64,000 nucleotides of DNA from Azotobacter chroococcum (lineage in GTDB: Bacteria; Pseudomonadota; Gammaproteobacteria; Pseudomonadales; Pseudomonadaceae), in NCBI RefSeq assembly GCF_004339665.1, contig NZ_SMMU01000001.1:1-64000 (forward strand), given 5' to 3'. Every line of letters starts with the position of its first letter. Position 1 is the first letter of the stretch. The notes below the pieces were generated by a model. The model had not been told where the DNA came from and made no database searches. It was given only the letters and a program-made list of their open reading frames with translations. The position numbers and the translations under genes are program-made. Below, piece after piece: positions 49,940-61,200 of the stretch.

Positions 49940-50688
49940 GGACGTCCCCCTGCGATGCGGGTCTGTACGGCCGGGCGCGTCGGATGGCTGTCACTGCCGA
50001 TCTCGCCGTCCTGCATCAGGACGCGGCGCTTGACGCTCTCCAGCAGGCGCTGGTCGTGGGTGGAAAAGACGAAGGCGGTGCCGTGGCTGGCGTTGATGTT
50101 CAACATCAGCTCGATGATCCGCCGGGCGTTGCCCGAGTCGAGGTTGGCGGTGGGCTCGTCGGCGATCACCAGGGCCGGGTCGGTGACCAGCGCCCGGGCG
50201 ATGGCGACCCGCTGCTGCTGGCCGCCGGAGAGCTTGGCCGGGCGGTGGGCGACGTGCTTCTCGAGGCCCACCTCAGTCAGCCGCTCGAGCGCCCGCTCCC
50301 GGGCCACCGTGGACGAGGCGCCGGCGATCTGCAGCGGCAGCATGACGTTCTCCAGCGCCGAGAGCACCGGCACCAGGTTGAAGTTCTGGAAGACGAAGCC
50401 GATGGTCCGGTTGCGTAGCTCGCTGCGGGCGTTATCCGACAGATCGTTGACCTCCTGGCCATTGATCAGCACAGTGCCCGAGGTGGGCGAGTCGAGCATC
50501 CCGATGAGGTTGCACAGGGTCGACTTGCCGGACCCGGACGGCCCCCAGATCGCGACGAACTCGCGCGCCTGGATGGTGATGTCGATGCCCTTGAGGGCGA
50601 TCACCGGATTTTCGCCAATCTGGTAGTGCCTGGTGACTCGGCGCAGCTCGACGAGCGGGGCCGTTCCGATAGAGGTGATGGTATTCAT
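49936..50688 (-). CDS. LolD/MacB-like ABC transporter ATPase
   Basis: A 250-residue nucleotide-binding protein with Walker A GPSGSGKS (50-57), Q-loop VFQNFNLVPVLSALENV, signature LSGGQQQR, Walker B LVIADEPTANLD and the H-loop in FVFSTHD. The ALENV and LNINASHGTAFVF pattern is typical of the LolD/MacB subgroup. ATG 50686-50688 begins the conserved protein; the frame is open further upstream. Together with the permease it forms one transporter, 106 bases downstream of arsD. Confidence 0.9.
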   Translation of the reverse strand: MNTITSIGTAPLVELRRVTRHYQIGENPVIALKGIDITIQAREFVAIWGPSGSGKSTLCNLIGMLDSPTSGTVLINGQEVNDLSDNARSELRNRTIGFVFQNFNLVPVLSALENVMLPLQIAGASSTVARERALERLTEVGLEKHVAHRPAKLSGGQQQRVAIARALVTDPALVIADEPTANLDSGNARRIIELMLNINASHGTAFVFSTHDQRLLESVKRRVLMQDGEIGSDSHPTRPAVQTRIAGGRP

Positions 50689-50794
50689 GGTCGGGTTTCC
50701 TGATGCGTCCAATGCCTTGAAATCCCCTGCACTCCGCGAAACCGGGGCGTGACCGGGCTGCGGCGTATGCCGCAGGACCCGGATACTTCGCCGG

Positions 50795-52705
50795 TTATCG
50801 GCCGGATGCGCCCGCTGTCTCGGTAGCTGCGTAGGCGATGACGAAATTCCCTTCACGCACGCTGTGCACGTTGATCAGCCGATCACTGTCGCGCACCTGG
50901 ATGATGAAGTTCCCGGCGCCGTCGATGGCGATCGCCTCGAAGCGTTGCGGGGCGCCGTTCACACCGGTGCCCAGCAGCTTGCCGGCGGCCTCCTTGGCGG
51001 ACCACAGACGAGTGATCCATTCGTCCCGCACTTCGCCCTCGGTCGCCAGCTCGTCCAGCAGCTCGCGCTCGCCGGCCTTGCTGAAGCTTTCCAGGAAGCC
51101 GGCCGCGTGCGGACGGATCTGCTCGATGTCGATGCCCAGCGGTTGCTCGCCGGCGAGCGCCACCGCCTGGTCCTCGCAATGCGCGATGCTGATCCTCGGC
51201 AGCCGCGCATGGCCTTCCAGTGCCGCCACCAGCGGCTGGCCGGCCGCATCGCTGTCGATGACGAAGGCCGCCGGGTGCAGCATCTCCGGCTGCTCGCTGC
51301 GGGCGGCGAGCCAGGCGCGCACCGCATCCTTCGCCGCCACCCGGCCGAGCTGCCACTGCTGCTGGCGCGGCGGAACGCCGGCCTTGGCGACGAAGTCCGC
51401 CATCTCGTCCAGATGCAGGTAGTGACGCGCCAGCAGCAGCGGGTCGAATCCCTGGGTATCGGCCTTGCTGATCAGGCAGCACTGCACGCCCTTGGCCAGC
51501 GACGGCAGCGCGAGAGAACGACTCAGCAGATGCCGGGTCGGCTGGCGGCGGAAATCGAGCACCTGGGCCGGATGGCGGAACTTGATGCTCCCCCACTCCC
51601 GCACGCGCAGCCAGACCCCGCCGGAACCGTCCTGGATCTCCACGTTGGCGTACATGGTCATGGTTTCGTCGCGGACGATCTCGATGCGGATCGGCACCCG
51701 GGTGCCGGCCGGCGGCGTCGAGCGGTACAGCTCGAGCTTGCCGAAGCCGATCGGCAGCACGTAGCGGTCATGCTGCATCGCCCATACGCCGATGAACTGA
51801 CCGATCCCGTCGAACAGGGCCGGATCGATCAGCAGCTGGGGCTGGCTGATCGAGCGGAACAGCTCGGTCGGCGGCCGGGTCACCAGGTCCGTCACCGCGC
51901 CCTCGTCGGCGATGATGATTTCGCCGGTCAGGCAGTGGAAGCACGGCCCGTGGAACATGTGGCGTTCCCGGTAGATGTCCTCGCCGGTCAGGGGCAGGCG
52001 GTAGGGGTTGCTGAAGCTGCCGAAGGCCAGGTCGAGATCGACCCGGTAGGCCGTGGAGAACAGCACGGTCGCGGTGGTCGAGGGCATGTCCTGCCCCTCG
52101 AGCTGCAGGGCCACGGCGATGCGCCAGACCTGGCCGTCGGCATCGACCTCCTTCACCCGGGCGCTGATGTTCAGCAGCTCGCTGTCGCAGTCGGACACCT
52201 CGATCCAGCGGGTGGCCTTGACGTCCTCGAAGCCGATCAGCCCCAGGCCGGGCGCCAGACAGGCCGCCGCCTCGGCCATCACTTCCAGGCTCATGGTCAG
52301 CGGCAGCACCGGCATGCAGGCGGAAACCGGCTTGACCCCGGGGGCATGGACGAAGGCGTGATCGGCGAGGTACAGGTCCTCGTCCAGGTGCAGCCGGCGC
52401 TGGATCAGCAGCGACTCGCCGGGAGCGTAGGCCAGCACCTGGCCGACGAAGGGCAGGCTGCCCTCCTCCAGCGGCTTGGCGGCAGGCCCGGACTCGGCCT
52501 GGGGCGCACGCGCGGCCGGCCGGACCGCTTCCCGGGCGCGCGTCGATTCGGCTTCGAATTCCACCTCGGCGACGACCGCCACGGCCTCCTCGACAGGCTC
52601 CTCGCTGCGCAGTTCCTCGGCGGACTCCACCTCGTAGACGCGGGCGATCAGGGGCATTTCGCTGTTGGTATCGAGTACCAGATGGGAAAGGCTTGCGCTG
52701 CTCAT
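50795..52705 (-). CDS. arsD: ArsD-like dehydratase/phosphopantetheinyl transferase
   Basis: 636 residues with two recognizable parts. Residues about 85-380 resemble a polyketide-synthase dehydratase double hot-dog (DHAFVHAPGVKP, PVLPLTMSLEVMAEAA; FHGPCFHCL). Residues about 440-620 are a 4'-phosphopantetheinyl transferase (LGIDIEQIRPH and LWSAKEAAGKLLG). In A. vinelandii ArsA and ArsD act together as a type I fatty acid synthase feeding the type III synthases. Here ArsD would provide dehydration and activation of the ArsA carrier protein. The start overlaps the arsC stop (ATGA), with GGAGAAGAT ahead. Confidence 0.87.
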   Translation of the reverse strand: MSSASLSHLVLDTNSEMPLIARVYEVESAEELRSEEPVEEAVAVVAEVEFEAESTRAREAVRPAARAPQAESGPAAKPLEEGSLPFVGQVLAYAPGESLLIQRRLHLDEDLYLADHAFVHAPGVKPVSACMPVLPLTMSLEVMAEAAACLAPGLGLIGFEDVKATRWIEVSDCDSELLNISARVKEVDADGQVWRIAVALQLEGQDMPSTTATVLFSTAYRVDLDLAFGSFSNPYRLPLTGEDIYRERHMFHGPCFHCLTGEIIIADEGAVTDLVTRPPTELFRSISQPQLLIDPALFDGIGQFIGVWAMQHDRYVLPIGFGKLELYRSTPPAGTRVPIRIEIVRDETMTMYANVEIQDGSGGVWLRVREWGSIKFRHPAQVLDFRRQPTRHLLSRSLALPSLAKGVQCCLISKADTQGFDPLLLARHYLHLDEMADFVAKAGVPPRQQQWQLGRVAAKDAVRAWLAARSEQPEMLHPAAFVIDSDAAGQPLVAALEGHARLPRISIAHCEDQAVALAGEQPLGIDIEQIRPHAAGFLESFSKAGERELLDELATEGEVRDEWITRLWSAKEAAGKLLGTGVNGAPQRFEAIAIDGAGNFIIQVRDSDRLINVHSVREGNFVIAYAATETAGASGR

Positions 52706-53931
52706 ATCTTCTCCAGAACCAGTCCGGTGATGGTCAGGCCCGGCCCGAAGCCGAGGCATACGATACGAGTGCCGACAGTGGTCTCCTCCAGATGCTGCAT
52801 GAGAATGTGCGGGATCGTGGAGGAAGACATGTTGCCGTGCTCGAAGAAAACGCCCTTGCTGATCGCCACCTGATCCTCGGAGAGGCCAAGCTCCTCCTGG
52901 ACGTGCTCGACGATCTTCGGCCCGCCCGGATGGACGGCGAAGCTCAGGGCGTCCTTGTCCCGCTCGAAGTCAATGCCGGCGCGCTGCAGCAGGTCCACCA
53001 CGAAGGCCCGCACATGCCGCTTGATGATCACCGGCACCAGCGGCGAGAGGCTCATGACGTACTGGTACGGGCCGGGCACCCCGATCATGGTGTCGGTCGA
53101 GTCCGGCAACAGGTGCTCGCTCATCGCCAGGATGCGCAGGCCGCGCAATCCCTGCCGGCGCAGCTCCTCCTCGGACAGCACCGAGTACTTGATCAGCCCG
53201 TCGGAGAACAGGGTCGCCGAGATGATGTTGTCCGCCCGCCATTCGGTGATGTTGTGGTGCGCGGACATCAGCTCGGTGTGCACGATGTCCACCCGGTGCT
53301 TGATCGGCGTGACACCACAGCGCGACGAGACGAGCATGCCATGGGCCATCTTGATCGCCGGGAAGGCGCCGTAGCAGCCCATGGTGTAGCTGTGGGTCAC
53401 CGTGGTCTCGAACCATTTGCGCCTCGACACCACGTGCTCGACCGGACTCGGCGACAGATAGCCGGTGCAGGTCACGTGGATCAGATCGTCGGGCGCCGGA
53501 GCGTCGGCCGCATACATCCGCTCGACTCCTTCCTCGACGACCCTGGCGAAACTTTCGTGACGCACCTTGAGGTCCGCGCCGCGCGGATCCTTCTTGATGT
53601 CGAACAGCCGCAGGTGCGCCTCTTCGGGCTCGGGATCGGCGACATCGAAGGTGCCCTCGCCGAAACGGATGTCGGTCAGCTTCGGAAAGTAGACCAGCTG
53701 CCGCTGCTTGATCTGCGCAGGCGACACGGCGTACTTGTCGAACTTCTCCTTGACCGTCTTGTAGACGTCGAGAAAGCTCTCCTCGTCGGTGATGCCGTGG
53801 TTCAGGCAGTGGGCCTTGGCGAATGCATAGGCCGTCAGTTCGAGCGTGATGCGCTGGGGAATCGGCTTGGCCATCTGCACCGGCGTGAAGCCGGTCAGGA
53901 CCGCACCGTTCGGATTGACCATGTCGTTCAT
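52702..53931 (-). CDS. arsC: Type III polyketide synthase ArsC (alkylpyrone-forming)
   Basis: A 409-residue chalcone-synthase-like homodimeric enzyme with the Cys-His-Asn triad visible as Cys186 (SYTMGCYGAFPA), His334 (FAVHPGGPK) and Asn367 (HGNMSSSTIP). Residue 284 is Gly, the residue reported in A. vinelandii ArsC to favour alkylpyrone (lactone) formation. It extends long acyl chains with malonyl-CoA. It is strongly similar to its neighbour ArsB, a tandem duplication, and both genes have GGAGAAGAT before ATG. ATGA overlaps exist on both sides. Confidence 0.92.
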   Translation of the reverse strand: MNDMVNPNGAVLTGFTPVQMAKPIPQRITLELTAYAFAKAHCLNHGITDEESFLDVYKTVKEKFDKYAVSPAQIKQRQLVYFPKLTDIRFGEGTFDVADPEPEEAHLRLFDIKKDPRGADLKVRHESFARVVEEGVERMYAADAPAPDDLIHVTCTGYLSPSPVEHVVSRRKWFETTVTHSYTMGCYGAFPAIKMAHGMLVSSRCGVTPIKHRVDIVHTELMSAHHNITEWRADNIISATLFSDGLIKYSVLSEEELRRQGLRGLRILAMSEHLLPDSTDTMIGVPGPYQYVMSLSPLVPVIIKRHVRAFVVDLLQRAGIDFERDKDALSFAVHPGGPKIVEHVQEELGLSEDQVAISKGVFFEHGNMSSSTIPHILMQHLEETTVGTRIVCLGFGPGLTITGLVLEKI

Positions 53932-55148
53932 ATCTTCTCCAACACCATTCCGGTGACAGTCAGTCCTGGACCGAAACCCAGGCACACGACACGCGTGCCG
54001 ATATCCACCTCCTCGAGGACCTGCTTGAGGATGTGGGGAACCGTGGCGGAGGACATGTTGCCGTTCTCCTGGAACACGTTCTTGCTGATCGCCACCTGCT
54101 CGTCGGCGAGCCCCAGATCCTCCTGGATGTGCTCGACGATCTTCGGTCCGCCCGGATGGATGGCGAAGACCAGCTCGCGCTTCTCGTGCTCGAATTCGAT
54201 GCCGGCGCGCTCGAGCAGCTTCACCACGAAGTCGCGGACATGGCGCTTGATGACCACCGGCACCATGGGCGTGAGGGTCATCAGGAACTGGTGCGATCCC
54301 GGAATCCAGGTCATGTCGTCGGCGGAGTCGGGCAGCAGGTGCTCGTTCATCGCCAGAATCCTGAGGCCATGCCCGCCCTGGCGGTGCAATTCGTTCTCGG
54401 ACAGCACCGAGTACTTGATCAGCCCGTCGGCGAACAGAGTCATGGTGATGATGTTTTCCGCCCGCGCATCGACGATGTTGTTATGCGCCGAGAGCAGTTC
54501 GGTGTGCACGATGTCCACCCGGTCCTTGATCGGGGTGAGGCCGAAGTGCGACGAGGAAAGCATGCCGTGGGCCATCTTGATCGCCGGGAAGGCGCCGTAG
54601 CAGCCCATGTGGTAGCTATGGGTCAACGTGGTCTCGAACCAGCCGCGATTGGCCGCCATCCGCTCGACCGGACTCGGCGACAGATAGCCCGAGCAGGTCA
54701 CGTGGATCAGGTCGTCGGGCGCTTCGGCGACGTCCTTGAACATCAGCTCCAGCCCCTGATCGACGACCTTGGCGTAGCTTTCGTGGCGCACCTTGAGGTC
54801 CGCACCGCGCGGGTCATCGATCATATCGAACAGCCGCAGGTAAGGATGCTCGGGCGGCGCGATCTCGACGTGGCCGTTGGCGAAACGGATGTCGGAAACC
54901 TTCGGGAAGAAGATCAGCTGGCGCCGCTTGATCTGCGCGGACGACAGGGCGTACTTGTCGAACTTCTCCTTGACCGTCTGGTAGACCTGGGCGAAGCCCG
55001 CCTCGTCGCCCTCGGCGATGCCGTTCTTGAGGCAGTAGGCGCGGGCGAAGGCGTAGGCCGACAGCTCCAGGGTCAGCGCCTGGGGAATGGGCTTGGCCAG
55101 TTGTACGGGGGTGAACCCGGTAAGAACTGCGTTGTGGGGACTGCTCAT
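53928..55148 (-). CDS. arsB: Type III polyketide synthase ArsB (alkylresorcinol-forming)
   Basis: A 406-residue type III polyketide synthase. The catalytic triad is Cys183 (SYHMGCYGAFPA), His331 (FAIHPGGPK) and Asn364 (NGNMSSATVP). Residue 281 is Trp, the exact position and residue reported for A. vinelandii ArsB as steering aldol cyclization to alkylresorcinols. Starter acyl groups are passed directly from the ArsA/ArsD fatty acid synthase. It begins 88 bases after arsA and overlaps arsC by four bases. The assignment is strong. Confidence 0.94.
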   Translation of the reverse strand: MSSPHNAVLTGFTPVQLAKPIPQALTLELSAYAFARAYCLKNGIAEGDEAGFAQVYQTVKEKFDKYALSSAQIKRRQLIFFPKVSDIRFANGHVEIAPPEHPYLRLFDMIDDPRGADLKVRHESYAKVVDQGLELMFKDVAEAPDDLIHVTCSGYLSPSPVERMAANRGWFETTLTHSYHMGCYGAFPAIKMAHGMLSSSHFGLTPIKDRVDIVHTELLSAHNNIVDARAENIITMTLFADGLIKYSVLSENELHRQGGHGLRILAMNEHLLPDSADDMTWIPGSHQFLMTLTPMVPVVIKRHVRDFVVKLLERAGIEFEHEKRELVFAIHPGGPKIVEHIQEDLGLADEQVAISKNVFQENGNMSSATVPHILKQVLEEVDIGTRVVCLGFGPGLTVTGMVLEKI

Positions 55149-55236
55149 GGTATTTCCTCCTTGACTGAGCGGGTGCCTCTACAGCGATCCCGCGCGCGAA
55201 CGCGCGGGAATAACTTCTACCGCGGGCCGTTCCTAC

Positions 55237-58200
55237 CTAGGACTGGCGCCCCGAATCACGCCTCTTGCGTGGTTGCATCTGCTCGACGATCTGCTCGAGA
55301 CTCGCCGTGATCACCAGTTCCGTCTCACCGGTGTTGCCCCGCCGGATCTGCTCCAGGCAGTGACGGGTGCCGATAGCCAACGGGATCGGATGAATGTTGC
55401 GTTCGGCGTAGAACTTGAGCATCTGGTCCCCGACCATTCCGGACTTCCAGGGACCCCAGTCGATGGCCAGCGCGTGCACGCCGGGCCAGACATGGCCGAG
55501 GCTGTCGGCCAGCTTGTTGAGCACTTCGTTGGCCGCGCTGTAGTCGCTCTGCCCCGCATTGCCGAAACGGCCGGCGATGGAGGAGAAGAACAGCACGAAC
55601 TTCAGGCCGTCCGGACGCAGCCGGCTGGCCAGCACCCGGGCACCGGCGACCTTGGTGTCGTACACCGCGGCGAAGGACTCCAGGGTCTTGTCGCGGATCA
55701 GCTTGTCGTCGATGACCCCGGCACCGTGCAGCACGCCGTCGAGGCGCCCCCACTTCGCATAGATCCCGTCGATCAGTTGGCCGAAGGCCTCGCCGTCGCG
55801 CACGTCCACGGCGTGATACTCGACCTTCGCGCCAGTCGCCTCGAGACGCGCCAGGTTGTCGCGGATCTCGCGATCCTTGAGCAGGCGCTTGAAGACCCGG
55901 TCCACCTCGGCCGGCTTCACCTTCGCATCCCCCTCGCCGCGCAGCTTGCCGATCAGCACCTGCTTGAGCTTCGCCGGGTCGGCGATGCCGCGGGTGTCCT
56001 CGGCTTCCTCCTCCGGCAGCGGACTGCGTCCCGCCAGCACCAGCTGCGGGCGGTACTCCCGGCCCAGGGCGGTGGCGATCTCCGCGGTGATGCCGCCGGC
56101 ACCGCCGGTGATCAGCACCACGGCACCCTCTTCGAGGACCGGCGGGACGGCCGCACGGCCAGCCGCCTGCAGGCTCAGCTCCAGCTGGCAGCGCCCTTCG
56201 GCGCCGTAGCCGACTTCCAGCACCGGCGTCTGCGCGGCCCATTCGCCCAGTACCCGCTCGACCATCTCCCCGACCTTGAGGGCCGGCGACAGGTCGATGC
56301 ACTTGACGTGAGCCTCGTCACCCCACTCCCGCGCCACCGACTTGGCGACGCCCAGGGTACCGGCAGACTCGATGGGCAGCTCGCGCGAGCGCTCGAGGCC
56401 GAAGCGGCCATCCAGCGCGGTGACGCTGAGCAGCCAGCCGGCACCGTCACGCGTGGCGGCCTTGAGGTCCTGGTCGAAGACCTTGCACAGCAGGAACAGG
56501 ACCTTGGCCGGGGCGATGACGTCGCCTTCCCCGGCCGGCACGCCGAGCAGGCTGACGAGGGTTCCGATCCGCTCCTCGCCGAGCAGACCGCGCAGCGCCT
56601 GCACCGACTCCAGCGAGGTAGGATCGAACTCGAAGCGCCCATCACCCAGTACGCGATTTTCCTTGCCCGGAACGATCTGCCTCACTGCATGCCCGGCTTG
56701 GCCGAGGGCGGCCCGGAAGGCCGCAGCCAGTTCCGAGTCGGCTCCCACCAGCAGGACCGGCAGAGCGGCTGCGGGCTGCGGACCGGCGACCGCGCCCAGG
56801 GGCGCGGCGACGGGCTTGACGGTGTAGCAATGCACTACTTGTTCCGGCGCAACGTCTGTTGCGGACTCCGCCGTCTCAGCCGGCAATGCCGACGGCGGAG
56901 TCAGTGCTTTTTTTGAGGCTTGGGCCCCTTCCCCGGCAGCCGGGGAACCATGCAGCTTGTCGTACCAGGTAACGATCTCGTTGAGGGTCTTCAGGCCGGT
57001 GAGCTCCTCGAACATCGTCTCCTCGTCGCGGCCCGCCATCAGGTTGTGGCGATCCTTGAGCTGGCTCAGGACCTCGATGCGCTTGATCGAGTCGATGCCC
57101 AGGTCGGCTTCCATGTGGGCATCCAGGTCGAGCATGTCCTCCGGATAGCCGGTGCGCTCGGAAACCGCCAGCAGCAGGTCGGCCTTGAACGCCTCGGTGG
57201 AGGCCACGCCGGCGGGAGCGGCGGACTTGGCGGCTGGAGCAGCCGGAGCGGCTGCGGCGACCGCCAGCTTCGGCGCCTCGGTACGCACCTCGCTGCGCTG
57301 GACCGAGCCCTCGATGGTGGCGACCTGTGGCTCGCGGCCGACCGGCAGAGCGGCGGCGTGCAGCGACAGCACCTGGGCCGGCAGTACCGGCGCCGGTGCC
57401 GGCGCCAGCCCGGCCTGGGAGACTACCTGCAGGCTGGGACGCGGCTCGCCGACGCTTGCCAGGTCAGCCCCTGCGAGGCTGCTCTGGAAATCGAGGAACC
57501 GGCGCAGCGTGTCCTGCTGGTCGCGTTGCAGCGCGATGAACTGCGCGATGACTTCCTGAACGTGTGCGACGTTTAACAGCGATGGGGCCTCCATCTCTGC
57601 CGGGAGATCCCCCGTACGCAGCGTGTTGTCGTTTGCCATGCTGAACCTCCGTTGTGGCGCGTGGCGGTTGACGTTGACCGGAATGACTGCCGGTCGGGCG
57701 AAAGAGACATGGGCGACGGTCGAAGTGCTCGCGACCGGCTGTGCCTGGGGCCTAGGCGCTGCCGCCGGCAGCGGGCTGGGCGCGCTGGCCGGACTCGTCG
57801 GCGCGGCGGCGTCCGGCGCCTGGGTGATCGCCGGACGGGCCTTGGCCGGCGCATTCCAGGGTACCGCGTGGGCACCGTCGACACGCCAGATCATCGGACC
57901 GGGCACGGCCCTGGCCTTGGCGCGGGCGAACACCTCCGCCACCGCCAGCGCCGCGTAGCCACGCCCCGTGAACCAGCGGCCCAGTTCCAGCGGCAGGCCG
58001 ATGACGAACAGCTGGCCGAACACGTGGGCGAGCTGCACCCAGCCGCCACGTCCGGGCGCCTCGATGCCCAGCGCGGTGTGCGGGCGATCGGCGAGGATGC
58101 GGTCGACCAGCCCGGTCAGCACCAGCCCAGGGCCGGCTTCGACGAAGATCCGCGCGCCGGCGTCGTACAGCTGGTCGATCTCCTTGACGAAGTGCACCGG

Positions 58201-61200
58201 CTCGGTCATGTGCTCGACCAGCAGGGCGCGCATGGCCTCGGGCTCTTCCGGATAGGCGGCGCCGGTGGTGTTGCTGAACACCGGCACCTGAGCCGGCTTG
58301 AACTCGACCTTCGCCAGCTCGGCCGCCAGCCCTTCGCGCGCACTGGCCATCGCTGGCGAGTGGAAGGCGGCGCTGACCGGCAGCACCTTGACCCGCAGCG
58401 TCTCGTTGCCCAGCACCCTGGCCGCCGCCTCGATGGCCTCCATCGAACCGGCGACGATGGTCTGGTCGGCGGCATTCAGGTTGGCCAGGGTGACATTCAG
58501 GCCGTGCTGCTCGATCAGCGCGCGGACGCGGGCCTCGTCGGCGTCGATCGCCGCCATGGCCCCCGGATTGCGCCGGCCGGCCTCGCCGGCGAGCCGGCCG
58601 CGGACCTCCGACAGGCGGATGAAGTCGTCCAGGCCGATCACCCCGGCGGCATGCAGGGCGACGTACTCGCCATAGCTGTGCCCGGCGACGAAGTCCGGCT
58701 TGAGCCCGTAGTCACCCAGCACCCTGAGCGCGGCGCTGTCGATCACTCCCAGCGCCGGCTGGGCGACCTGGGTCGCATTCAGCGCGGTCTGCTGGCGGGC
58801 GCGCTCCTCGTCGCTGAACACCGGCACCGGATAGATGTAGCGCGACAGGGGCTGCTCCAGACGGTCGGCGAGCAGCACGTCGGCGCGCTCGAACAGGCCA
58901 TGCAGCTCGGGCAGGGAGGTCGTCAGGTCGGCCAGCATGTTGACGCGCTGCGAGCCCTGGCCGGGGAACACGAAGCAGACGCCGCCGGTGGTTTCCGGCC
59001 CCTCGCGGAAGAACACGCCCTGCGGATACTTCACTTCGCTCTCGCGGCCCTGCAGTGCCTTCAGGCCCAGCTCCAGCTTGGCCTTGAGGTCCGTGCCGGA
59101 GCTGGCGACCAGCGCCAGCCGGCAGTCGCCGGCGCGGGCCGCGCCCTGCTCCAGATGCAGTGCATAGGCGAGCTGGGCGACATCGATCTGCTCGGGATGC
59201 TCCAGCGCATCGAGCAGGCGCTGCACCTGTTCGCGCACCTGCGCGCGGTCCTGTCCGCGGAAGGTGAAGAGCTCGGCATCGCGCGGGTGCAGATCGACGA
59301 CATCGCTGTCGCGGTAGGCGCCGGTGTACTCCTCCAGCACCACGTGGAAGTTGGTGCCGCCGAAACCGAAGGCGCTGACCCCGGCGCGCCGCGGATGGTC
59401 CGTGGCGTTCAGCCAGGGACGGGTTTCGGTGTTGACGAAGAACGGCGAACGGCTGAAGTCGATCTTCGAGTTCGGCGTTTCGACGCCGATGGTCGGCGGC
59501 AGCACGCGCTGCTTGAGCGCCAGCGCGGTCTTCATCATCGCCGCCAGGCCGGCGGAGACCTTGGTGTGGCCGATCATCGACTTGACCGAGCCCACGGCGC
59601 AGGACTGCCTGGCCATGTCGGTCTTGCCGAAGGCGAGGTTGAGCGATTCGATCTCCGACTTGTCGCCCAGCGCAGTGCCGGTGCCGTGGGCCTCGATCAG
59701 GCCGATGCTGGTCGGATCGACCGCGGCATCCTCGTAGGCGCGCTGCAGGGCGGTGACCTGACCCTGCGGATGGGGCGCGGTAAGGCTGCGGTTGCGGCCG
59801 TCGCTGGAGGCGCCGATGCCCTTGATCACCGCGTAGATGCGGTCGCCGTCGCGCTCGGCGTCGCCCAGCCGCTTGAGCACCAGGGCCACCACGCCCTCGC
59901 CCAGGGCGATGCCGTCGGCGCTGTCGTCGAACGGACGGCTGCGCCCGCGCGGCGACAGGGCGTGGGTCTGGGCGAAGCAGAGGAAGCCGATCGGGTTGTT
60001 GGTGGCATCCACTGAGCCGACCACGGCGACGTCGGCGTCATGGCTGCGCAGCTGGCGGATGCCCACATCGAGGGCCGCCAGCGACGAGGCGCAGGCCGCG
60101 TCGACGATGTAGTTGGTACCGCGCAGGTCGAAACGGTTGGCGATCCGCCCGGCGATGACGTTCTCCAGAATGCCGGGGAAGGAATCCTCGGTCCACTTGG
60201 GCAGGTCCTGCTCGTAGAGCGCTTCCATCAGTTGCTTGGCGGCGGTTTCCGGCAACCCCTCGATCCGCGGCAGGTAATGGCTGAGCAGGCTGCGGAAGAT
60301 GTAGTCGCAGCCCAGCTCGTTCATCCCGCCGGCGGCGAAGATGGTCGCGGTGCGGTCCTTGGCGAACGAGCGGCGGTCGAAACCGGCGTCGGCCAGGGCC
60401 TGGCGCACCACGTCGAGGGCCAGCAGTTGCACCGGCTCGATCGATTTCAGGCTGGCCGGCGGGATGCCGTACAGGGACGGATCGAACTGGATGTCGTCCA
60501 TGAAGCCGCCCCACTTCGAATACACCTTGTCGGGCGTGCCGCGCTTGGGATCGAAGAAGTCCTCGGGGCGCCAGCGCTCCTCGCTCACCTCGCGGATCGC
60601 ATTGACCCGGTGGAGGATGTTCTGCCAGTAGGTGCGCAGGTCGTTGGCGCCGGGCAGCAGGCCGGCCATGCCGACGATGGCGATGTCGCTTTCCGCCGCC
60701 ACGCGCTTGGCCGCGCGCTTGCGCGGCAGACGCTGGTCGAGCTGGGCCAGCACCCCGCCGCAGCCTACCGATACCGCGCTGTGCAGTTCCGCAATGCTCA
60801 GCGCCTTGGAACGCAGGCGGGCGACTTCGCCGAGCATGTACATGCCCTCGCGGCGCTGGTCCTCGGGGGGAATCTGCACGTAGCGGGAGGCTGCCGAACG
60901 GTCGGGGTTCTGGCTGATGCCCTTGGAGGCCATGCGCAGGCGGCCGATGTTGAACAGCTCCAGCACCTTGAGGACCTTCTCCGGGGTCTCCAGGGCGAGC
61001 AGCATGTCGCGCCGGGTGCGGTTGAACTCGTCGCAGAAGGGTGTCACCGCGCAGCGGGTGTACATGCCCTTGCCGGATTGCAGCAGGGTGGTTTCCTTGC
61101 AGGCGATGGCCTGGGACTGGAACTCCGGCAGGATCGCGCCGCTGTTGACGATCTCGTGGGTGAACAGGTAGGCGGTGCCCATGATCACGCCGATCTTCAT

